Positions 14,233 through 20,215 of a stretch of DNA of 20,215 bases are shown here, piece by piece (the stretch's first letter is position 1; each line of letters opens with the position of its first letter). Made by a program: the position numbers and the translations under genes. A model generated the notes under the pieces. It was given only the letters and a program-made list of their open reading frames with translations, made no database searches and had not been told where the DNA came from. The stretch comes from Porphyromonadaceae bacterium UBA7048 (GTDB lineage Bacteria > Bacteroidota > Bacteroidia > Bacteroidales > Muribaculaceae), in assembly GCA_002493945.1 (NCBI GenBank), contig DLAL01000061.1, positions 1 through 20,215 of the forward strand, written 5' to 3'.

Positions 14233-16260
14233 ATGTATCTTATCGCTGATCTCAACGAGATGACTGACGAACAGCTTAAGTCCGTTGCCGAAAGCATCGG
14301 TCTTAAGAAAATCGACAATTCCGACAAAGAAAAACTTATATACCGAATACTCGACCACCAGGCCGAGACAGGAGCTGCCGCTAAAACGGCAGAACGCCGC
14401 CGGCGCGCCGAAGCCGCCGGTGAGGACTCCGACACCGAAAAACCCAAAAAACGCGGACGCAAGAAGAAAACCGACGCAAAGGCCGAACAGCCTGCTCAGG
14501 AAGCCGCCGAACTACCCAAGGAGGCCGACGCACAAACCCCTGAGCCTGTCGCCGACGAAGCCCGTGAGCAGGACGCCGACAGCAGCTCCGACCAGCCGTC
14601 GGCCGAGAAAAAACGCCGGGGACGCCCCAAGAAAGCCCAGACACCCGAACCCCAGCCCGAGGGCGAAGAAGCTCCCGAAGCAGTAGCACAGCAGCCCGAA
14701 GCAGCCGCTCCTCAGCCCGTGCAGCCCGAAGCAGCTCCCGAAGAAGAAGTCCGGGCAGAACGTATGCCGGTCCTGCCGCCACACCGCCCTGCAGAGGCAG
14801 CCTCGTCCGAAGCCGGGCCTGGGCCTGAACCCGAGGCCGAAGCTCCAGAAGCACCTCAGCAGCCCGAGCGTCCGCGAGGCAAGTTCACCCCCGTTCCCGA
14901 CAGCTCGCTGGGCGACTTCTTCCCGCGAAGCGAAGGCCGCAAATTCGTACCCCGCAGCCAGCGCGAGAAAGAGGCGGCAGCGCAGAACCAGGCACAGCAG
15001 CAACAGCAGCAGCGCCAGCAGCAGCCCCAGGGACCAATCGTCCTCACCGAGCCTAACCGCCAGGGCCAGCAGCAACAGCAGCAGCAAGGCAAGAAAAAGA
15101 ACAAGAACCGCCGCGACAACTTCCAGCAGCCGCGCTACGACTTCGACGGCATCCTCAACGCCACAGGCGTCCTCGAGATAGTCCCCGAAGGCTACGGATT
15201 CCTCCGCTCGGCCGACTTCAACTACCTCCCCTCGCCCGACGACGTATACGTCACCATGCCACAGATCAAGGCTTTCGGACTCCGTCAGGGCGACGTCGTC
15301 GAGGCCACCATACGTCCTCCCAAGGAAGGCGAGAAGTACTTCCCCCTCACCGACGTGCTTCAGGTCAACGGACGTCCGCTTGAGTTCATCCGCGACCGCG
15401 TGGCATTCGAGCACCTCACCCCCCTCTTCCCTGACGAGAAGTTCGACCTCACCGGCGGACGCTCCTGCACCATGTCCACACGCGTGGTCGACATGTTCTC
15501 ACCTATCGGCAAAGGACAGCGCGGCCTCATCGTGGCACCGCCCAAGACCGGTAAGACACTCCTGCTCAAGGACATCGCCAACGCCATCGCCGAGAACCAC
15601 CCCGAGACCTACATCATGATTCTCCTCATCGACGAACGCCCCGAGGAAGTCACCGACATGCAGCGAAGCGTCAACGCCGAAGTCATCGCATCGACATTCG
15701 ACGAGCCCGCCGACCGCCATGTCAAGATAGCCGGAATCGTCCTGGACAAAGCCAAGCGCATGGTCGAGTGCGGCCATGACGTGGTCATCCTCCTCGACTC
15801 CATCACCCGACTGGCACGCGCCTACAACACCTGCGCCCCCGCATCGGGCAAAATCCTCTCCGGCGGTGTCGACGCCAACGCCCTCCAGAAACCCAAGCGA
15901 TTCTTCGGCGCCGCACGAAACATCGAAGGCGGAGGCTCGCTCACCATCATAGCCACTGCCCTCACCGAGACCAGCTCCAAGATGGACGAAGTCATCTTCG
16001 AGGAATTCAAGGGCACAGGCAACATGGAGCTCCAGCTCGACCGCAAGCTCTCCAACAAGCGCATATTCCCGGCCGTCGACATCATGGCATCCAGCACACG
16101 CCGCGACGACCTCCTGCTGCGCTCCGACACACTCAACCGCATGTGGATACTCCGCCGATATCTGGCCGACCGCAACTCCATCGAAGCCATGGAATTCATC
16201 AAGGACCGCATGGAGCGCACACGCGACAACGACGAACTCCTCCGCACCATGGGCGACTAA
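14233..16260 (+). CDS. rho: Transcription termination factor Rho with long disordered insertion
   Basis: Read from ATG 14233 the protein has 675 residues; a GTG at 14197 would add 12, but MYLIADLNEMTDEQL is the usual start of Bacteroidetes Rho. Residues 1-46 form the N-terminal helical domain. A low-complexity insertion of about 250 residues follows (about 50-300), rich in Pro, Glu, Ala and Gln, with AT-hook-like PKKRGRKKK (71-79) and KKRRGRPKK (126-134) and Gln runs (251-285). The RNA-binding cold-shock domain follows (GYGFLRS, 320-326), then the hexameric ATPase: Walker A PPKTGKT (436-442), Walker B VVILLDS (517-523), and GKILSGGVDANAL with RFFGAARNIEGGGS for RNA threading. It is an RNA-dependent ATPase that ends transcription. 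Bacteroides Rho is known to carry a disordered insertion that drives condensate formation and gut fitness. It heads a likely operon with lepB, 21 nt downstream. Confidence 0.97.
   Translation: MYLIADLNEMTDEQLKSVAESIGLKKIDNSDKEKLIYRILDHQAETGAAAKTAERRRRAEAAGEDSDTEKPKKRGRKKKTDAKAEQPAQEAAELPKEADAQTPEPVADEAREQDADSSSDQPSAEKKRRGRPKKAQTPEPQPEGEEAPEAVAQQPEAAAPQPVQPEAAPEEEVRAERMPVLPPHRPAEAASSEAGPGPEPEAEAPEAPQQPERPRGKFTPVPDSSLGDFFPRSEGRKFVPRSQREKEAAAQNQAQQQQQQRQQQPQGPIVLTEPNRQGQQQQQQQGKKKNKNRRDNFQQPRYDFDGILNATGVLEIVPEGYGFLRSADFNYLPSPDDVYVTMPQIKAFGLRQGDVVEATIRPPKEGEKYFPLTDVLQVNGRPLEFIRDRVAFEHLTPLFPDEKFDLTGGRSCTMSTRVVDMFSPIGKGQRGLIVAPPKTGKTLLLKDIANAIAENHPETYIMILLIDERPEEVTDMQRSVNAEVIASTFDEPADRHVKIAGIVLDKAKRMVECGHDVVILLDSITRLARAYNTCAPASGKILSGGVDANALQKPKRFFGAARNIEGGGSLTIIATALTETSSKMDEVIFEEFKGTGNMELQLDRKLSNKRIFPAVDIMASSTRRDDLLLRSDTLNRMWILRRYLADRNSIEAMEFIKDRMERTRDNDELLRTMGD
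14983..15087 (+). repeat. CAG/CAA low-complexity tract encoding Gln runs in Rho
   Basis: Two in-frame clusters of CAG and CAA codons lie at 14983-15030 and 15061-15087. They encode two glutamine-rich patches separated by a short GPIVLTEPNR linker. Such repeats can change length by slippage in steps of three without breaking the frame. Confidence 0.85.
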
Positions 16261-16281
16261 CCACCTTTTCACACGACCGCA

Positions 16282-17751
16282 ATGAAAGACAGTAAATTTG
16301 CCGCCGGGCTGCTCCGGCGCATCAGAGAGACCAAGACCACACGCTGGATACGCTTCGGCATCGTATCGCTCATATTCCTCCTGTGGGTGGCATGGATGGG
16401 CACGTGGTGGCTCGCCGTCTTCGGGCTCCTGCTCTTCGACATATACATCACAGGCTACATACCCTTCACATGGTGGAAGAAAAGCAAGTCGGCCGCCGTC
16501 CGCTCCGTCATGAGCTGGGTCGACGCCATCGTCTACGCCATCATCCTGGTCTACTTCGTATTCGCCTTCATCGGTCAGAACTATCAGATTCCCTCCAGCT
16601 CACTGGAGAAGACCCTCCTCACGGGCGACTATCTGTGGGTGAACAAATTCGTCTACGGCCCGCGCGTGCCCATGACCCCCGTCCACTTCCCCCTGGTGCA
16701 CAACAGCTTCATGGGAGTCAAGTCATATCTCGACAGCCCCTCGGTGCCATACCGGCGCCTCAAAGGCCTGCGCAACGTCGAGGAAGGCGACATCGTGGTC
16801 TTCAACTTCCCCGCGGGCGACACCGTGGCGTCGAAGTATGAGGACACGCCGATGTACTACGACCTCCTGGTCAAGCAGTACGGACGCGACGCCGTGCGGA
16901 ACAATCCCGCACAGTTCGGCGAAATCATCTACCGCCCCGTCGACCGCCGTCAGAACTTCGTCAAGCGCGCCGTGGGCCTCCCCGGACAGCGTTTCCGCAT
17001 AGTCAGCGACACCATCTGCATCGACGGCGAGCCGCGGCCCTTCCCCGAGAGCGTGCAGTTCAACTACATCTTCGCCACCTCCCGGCCCCTCACCGAGGAC
17101 TACCTCTACGAACTCGGCATCACGCCCGGCGACCTTTCGGTCATCGAGTCGCCCTCGCAGTCGCGCCTCAACCTCCAGCGCTTCCTCTCCGGCGCCGCAC
17201 CCGACTCTCCGGCCTACATAGCGCCCCTGACCGCCGCCATGATCGACCACATGAAGGCCGACGGAGTCATGACGGCATGCGAGAAGTTCAACCGCATCAT
17301 GCCCTACTTCGCCGACAATAACCTCACCGACATGGTCTTCCCCTTCGGCAACGACGGCTACTGGACACTCTCCGACTACGGCGGCGACAAAGGACTCCTC
17401 ATCCCGGCCAAAGGCACAACCATAGAGCTCACTCCCGAGAACTGGACCATCTACCAGCGCTGCATCCGCAACTACGAGGGACATGACGCCTACTTCGACG
17501 CCATCCGCGGCAAGGTCATCATCGACGGCAAGGAAGCCGACTCCTACACCTTCGCCATGGACTACTACTGGATGATGGGCGACAACCGCGACAACTCGCA
17601 GGACTCGCGCTTCTGGGGATTCGTGCCCGAAGACCACATAGTGGGCACCCCGATGATAGTGCTCGCCTCCTTCGACCGCGACCGCGGCCTCTTCGACGGC
17701 AAGATACGCTTCGACCGCATCCTCCGCTCAGCCAATCCCGACAAGAAGTGA
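16282..17751 (+). CDS. lepB: Signal peptidase I
   Basis: The 489-residue product begins with two or three membrane segments (about 22-60 and 75-95). Next is the catalytic box IPSSSLEKTLLTGD, where S107 is the nucleophile by alignment with PSGSM of E. coli LepB, then the general base in FVKRAVGLPG (K228). The last box is GDNRDNSQDSRFWGFVPEDH (D434 to S439 and on). The enzyme cleaves signal peptides of exported proteins at the outer face of the inner membrane. About 200 residues between K228 and the last box form an insertion; long forms like this are common in Bacteroidetes, from memory. Its start is 21 nt after rho, and its TGA overlaps the GTG of the next gene, so it is translated within the rho operon. 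Confidence 0.95.
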   Translation: MKDSKFAAGLLRRIRETKTTRWIRFGIVSLIFLLWVAWMGTWWLAVFGLLLFDIYITGYIPFTWWKKSKSAAVRSVMSWVDAIVYAIILVYFVFAFIGQNYQIPSSSLEKTLLTGDYLWVNKFVYGPRVPMTPVHFPLVHNSFMGVKSYLDSPSVPYRRLKGLRNVEEGDIVVFNFPAGDTVASKYEDTPMYYDLLVKQYGRDAVRNNPAQFGEIIYRPVDRRQNFVKRAVGLPGQRFRIVSDTICIDGEPRPFPESVQFNYIFATSRPLTEDYLYELGITPGDLSVIESPSQSRLNLQRFLSGAAPDSPAYIAPLTAAMIDHMKADGVMTACEKFNRIMPYFADNNLTDMVFPFGNDGYWTLSDYGGDKGLLIPAKGTTIELTPENWTIYQRCIRNYEGHDAYFDAIRGKVIIDGKEADSYTFAMDYYWMMGDNRDNSQDSRFWGFVPEDHIVGTPMIVLASFDRDRGLFDGKIRFDRILRSANPDKK

Positions 17752-18356
17752 AGAGCCCGGCCATACTTCCTCCGCGGCTCTTCCCGCCGACGGCTTACTA
17801 CGTACTGATGGCGGCCCGCGGGGCCGTCATCGACACATCTGTGCGCTATAACAAGGCCGACAAAGGCGTCCACCGCTTCACCATAGCCGACACCCGCGGC
17901 ACCCTGCGGCTCACCGTCCCCGTCAGCCGCCCCTCGGGATGCCGTCTGTGGCGTCAGGCCACGGTGTCGGACCACGGACGATGGTGGGAGACCATGCCCG
18001 TGGCACTCGAGTCGGCCTACGGCCGTACACCCTTCTTCGAGTACTACATCGACCGCTTCCGCCCCCTCTTCAGTCCCGAACCAGAGGGCATAGTCGACGT
18101 ATGCCTCCGTGCCGACGCCCTCGTGCGCGACATTCTCGACCTCCCGGCACCCCTCACCGCCGACGCCCCCGACCCGACCGGTGCGCTCGACTGCCTCACA
18201 GCCGACTTCGAGGCCCTCTCCATGCCCCTGCCGCCCTACTGGCAGGTCCGCGCCGACACTCTCGGATTCATTCCCGGACTCTCCGTCCTCGACCTCCTCT
18301 TCAACCTCGGTCCCGAAGCCTGCCTCTACATCGACCGTGCCGCCGAAAAAATATGA
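17748..18356 (+). CDS. WbqC-family protein
   Basis: The 202-residue product starts at GTG 17748, which overlaps the lepB stop (GTGA). The next ATG lies after the conserved opening AILPPRLFPPTAYY, so GTG is preferred. WbqC features are visible: a conserved N-terminal strand, RFTIADTRGTLRLTVPVSRP, a GRWWETMPVALESAYGRTPFFEYYIDRFRPLF block that matches the family's WRxxH...aYg..pfFe.Y.d pattern, and a C-terminal helical part. The family is named after a gene in an O-antigen cluster; its reaction is unclear. Next to lepB it is a familiar Bacteroidetes neighbour, by recollection. Its stop overlaps the next gene's start by 4 nt (ATGA), suggesting translational coupling. Confidence 0.85.
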   Translation: MKSPAILPPRLFPPTAYYVLMAARGAVIDTSVRYNKADKGVHRFTIADTRGTLRLTVPVSRPSGCRLWRQATVSDHGRWWETMPVALESAYGRTPFFEYYIDRFRPLFSPEPEGIVDVCLRADALVRDILDLPAPLTADAPDPTGALDCLTADFEALSMPLPPYWQVRADTLGFIPGLSVLDLLFNLGPEACLYIDRAAEKI

Positions 18357-20023
18357 AAGCCCTCCTCTGCTGCATAACCATCGCCATAACCCTCGCGCTG
18401 ACGGCCTGTACCGACAGTCCCGTCGACGGGCGGCTCGACCTCGCCGACAGCCTCATGGAGTCGCGGCCCGACTCCGCCCTGACTATCCTCGACAGCATCA
18501 GCGCCGCCGACCTGCGCGGCGATGCGCAGAAGGCGCGCCACGCCCTGCTCCTCTCCATGGCCCTGGACAAGAACTACGTTGACACTACCACATTCGACGT
18601 CCTCCAGCCGGCCATAGACTACTACCCGCGCCACGGCTCCCCCGACGAAAAGCTCCGCACATATTATTATCAGGGACGAATATATCAGAACCGGAGCGAA
18701 TACAACGACGCGATGCTCCGCTACATGGAAGCCTGCGACCTGCGCGACAAAATCACAGACTCACTCACGCTGGCGCGAACTCTTGTGGCGCAAGGGGGAC
18801 TGTATAGAGAAGAATATAAACCTGAACTGCTTTTAAAAAACAATCTCGATGCGGCCGAATTATTTCAAGCTTATGGTATGAAAATGCAGCGTTTCAGATG
18901 CTTTTTAAGAGCACTTGAGGGTTGTATTTTGATGGAAAATAAACTTGCGGCGGACAGTGTGCTGGCTCTTTGCATCTCATCGTCCAATGATATTGATAAT
19001 GGAGAAGAGCTACTTGCCCCTATATATTTATCCTACATTGCTGATTTTGGCACACGTAATGAAATAAAAAAATTTCTTGGACAATATCAATCTTTACCTT
19101 CTACCAAAAACAATCATCTGTCAATGGCCTATGCGCTGGCTATGGCCGGAGAATACGACGAAGCTTCTGAATTTCTCTCAAAAGCAGACCTAAAAGGCTC
19201 CGTTATCGATTCGCTGTCACACAAGTCTTTACAGGGTTACATTTATGAGAATCAAAACCGCTATCAGGATGCACTTAATGCATATAAAGAATTCTACGTC
19301 ATTCACGACCGATATATGTATAAAGTGGTCTCTTATGATATTTTCTTCGCAGATAAACGACATCAGCTCGAAGTGGACAGGCTCAATGCAGTCAGTCACC
19401 GCGACCGGATAATATTAGGTGTTGCTTGTATACTGTCGCTCGTTATTGTTATTGCTTGTGTGATTTATTACAGATATCGGCTTGCCATATCTGAGCGTAT
19501 CATTGCAGAAAAAGAAAATAACAACTTACGCTTACAGCAGTTCGCCTTACGCAGAGAAATGGAAACTCTGGAATCCGAGCGAGATAACTTGAAAGGCCTC
19601 CTTGCACACAGCCATGAACTCGACCGCCCGATACAGGAAATCATAAAGCAGCGTCTCGATATGCTCAACGGTCTGCTTGCACGTGAGATTGCAAACAACA
19701 CAAACTATGCAAAACAATATAACCAATGGATTGAGAATCTCTGTCAGGATAAAACCCGATTTATGGACTCGACCCGTCTCGCACTCACTGCCTCGCACCC
19801 GAATTTCATCAGGCACTTACAGGAGCATGGCCTGACAGAGTATGAATTGAATTACGCCTGCCTGTATGCGATAGGGCTAAGTGGAAAAGAAGTGGGTGAA
19901 TACATACAACTGAAACGTCACTACAATATCAGCACCGAAATACGCAAGAAACTCGGCCTCGAAGGACAGAAGGGAACCATCAGCCAATACATCCGACGAC
20001 TTATGACGGAGCTCGACAACTAA
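18353..20023 (+). CDS. TPR lipoprotein with membrane helix, coiled coil and C-terminal HTH domain
   Basis: The start is the ATG at 18353, overlapping the WbqC stop; the open frame continues further upstream but only as a shadow of that gene. The 556-residue product has a lipoprotein signal (LTAC, Cys19), TPR-like helical repeats over about 30-345, a membrane helix at 352-373, a coiled coil (about 380-445) and a LuxR-like helix-turn-helix region (about 492-550: LTEYELNYACLYAIGLSGKEVGEYIQL...). This plan is common in Bacteroidetes and is thought to couple an envelope signal to transcription, though targets are unknown. A lipid-anchored N-terminus with an internal membrane helix places the HTH in the cytoplasm. 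Base composition changes sharply near 18790: the front matches the GC-rich operon and the rest is AT-rich. It may be a chimera made by recombination between paralogs. Confidence 0.88.
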   Translation: MKALLCCITIAITLALTACTDSPVDGRLDLADSLMESRPDSALTILDSISAADLRGDAQKARHALLLSMALDKNYVDTTTFDVLQPAIDYYPRHGSPDEKLRTYYYQGRIYQNRSEYNDAMLRYMEACDLRDKITDSLTLARTLVAQGGLYREEYKPELLLKNNLDAAELFQAYGMKMQRFRCFLRALEGCILMENKLAADSVLALCISSSNDIDNGEELLAPIYLSYIADFGTRNEIKKFLGQYQSLPSTKNNHLSMAYALAMAGEYDEASEFLSKADLKGSVIDSLSHKSLQGYIYENQNRYQDALNAYKEFYVIHDRYMYKVVSYDIFFADKRHQLEVDRLNAVSHRDRIILGVACILSLVIVIACVIYYRYRLAISERIIAEKENNNLRLQQFALRREMETLESERDNLKGLLAHSHELDRPIQEIIKQRLDMLNGLLAREIANNTNYAKQYNQWIENLCQDKTRFMDSTRLALTASHPNFIRHLQEHGLTEYELNYACLYAIGLSGKEVGEYIQLKRHYNISTEIRKKLGLEGQKGTISQYIRRLMTELDN

Positions 20024-20046
20024 AAAACGGTCATTTTTCGTAAGCA

Positions 20047-20075
20047 GTTAAACTTGCCGTTCCACCGTTAAACTT
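20047..20075. repeat. Two 9-bp direct repeats 20 bp apart
   Basis: GTTAAACTT occurs at 20047-20055 and 20067-20075, a start-to-start distance of 20 bp, about two helical turns. It could be a pair of protein sites for a gene beyond the window, but two short AT-rich copies can be chance. Confidence 0.3.
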
Positions 20076-20104
20076 TCAGATTTTACAAATTTTTATTACA
20101 CTGA

Positions 20105-20134
20105 TTCACAGCGCCATAAAAATGCCGCTGTGAA
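20105..20134 (+). terminator. Hairpin after the TPR-HTH gene
   Basis: TTCACAGCG (20105-20113) pairs with CGCTGTGAA (20126-20134); after one C-C mismatch, CAT (20115-20117) pairs with ATG (20122-20124) over a four-A loop. The following ATCTTTATTCTT is T-rich but not a clean run. It probably ends the rho-lepB operon transcript. Confidence 0.5.
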
Positions 20135-20178
20135 ATCTTTATTCTTGACGCGAAATCAATATAATATTAATTTAGCAG

Positions 20179-20213
20179 CCGAATATCTTACTAATTAGGG
20201 ATATTCGGTTAAT
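20179..20213. repeat. Right copy of the 22-bp end repeat, within a local hairpin
   Basis: Positions 20192-20213 are the exact reverse complement of 1-22. Locally CCGAATATC (20179-20187) pairs with GATATTCGG (20200-20208) over a 12-nt loop, so the right end carries a third copy of the core and forms a hairpin. The left end would look the same only if sequence beyond the window continued it. Confidence 0.85.
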
Positions 20214-20215
20214 GA

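Noticed and set aside
14983..15087. Short repeated units that might suggest a CRISPR array
   Set aside because: They are in-frame CAG/CAA codons with no spacer structure, inside rho.
14512..15414. Minus-strand frames of 300 codons and fewer opposite the Rho insertion, with Leu and Cys runs
   Set aside because: The runs are the mirror of CAG/CAA and GAA/GCC codons of the disordered Rho segment. Rho motifs continue in frame on both sides.
16723..17637. Minus-strand frame of 304 codons opposite lepB
   Set aside because: LepB catalytic boxes on the plus strand span the same interval, and the antisense translation is Val, Gly and Asp-rich with no known domain.
17939..18352. Upstream extension of the TPR-HTH reading frame
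   Set aside because: It is Arg, Pro and Ser-rich shadow sequence of the WbqC gene. The lipoprotein signal peptide begins at the ATG at 18353.
1..20215. Whole segment as a transposon bounded by terminal inverted repeats
   Set aside because: No transposase or integrase is encoded, no target-site duplication can be assessed, and the contents include rho and lepB, which are core genes.

Overview
The window reads as a chromosomal segment of a GC-rich Bacteroidales, plausibly a Muribaculaceae-like gut bacterium. Four things point there: promoters of the Bacteroidetes type (TTTG, 19-20 nt, TAnnTTTG), near absence of strong Shine-Dalgarno sites, a Rho factor with a very long disordered insertion, and a LepB / WbqC / TPR-HTH lipoprotein cluster. 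The family assignment is inference. No RNA gene, transposase, integrase, phage gene or CRISPR array was seen.

Layout. Positions 1-867 are AT-rich and hold hairpins, a strong terminator and a decayed minus-strand gene. Positions 868-2389 encode two lipoproteins (a small Bacteroidales-type lipoprotein and a double META-domain protein). Positions 2473-4793 (minus) form a two-gene operon of related multi-pass membrane proteins with signal peptides. Its promoter lies back to back with that of a 1625-residue helicase gene (4910-9787), which fuses an exonuclease-like domain, a RecQ helicase and a UvrD-type helicase in one chain. Next come an ATP-grasp enzyme (minus, 9915-11036), a serine beta-lactamase-family protein (plus, 11367-12599) and a ClC chloride channel/transporter (minus, 12569-13861); the last two overlap tail to tail. 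From 13955 a consensus promoter drives a long leader, rho, lepB, a WbqC-family gene and a TPR/HTH lipoprotein gene, with 21-nt spacing or 4-nt overlaps, so these four probably form one operon.

The most notable points are the triple-module helicase; the rho leader, which carries a 24-codon upstream ORF and a C-rich, G-poor stretch resembling a Rho loading site; the Rho insertion with Gln runs and AT-hook-like motifs; a sharp GC drop inside the last gene; the paired membrane proteins; and a 22-bp sequence that occurs in opposite orientation at the two extreme ends of the window. The genes do not form one obvious new system. The helicase and the end repeats deserve the first look.
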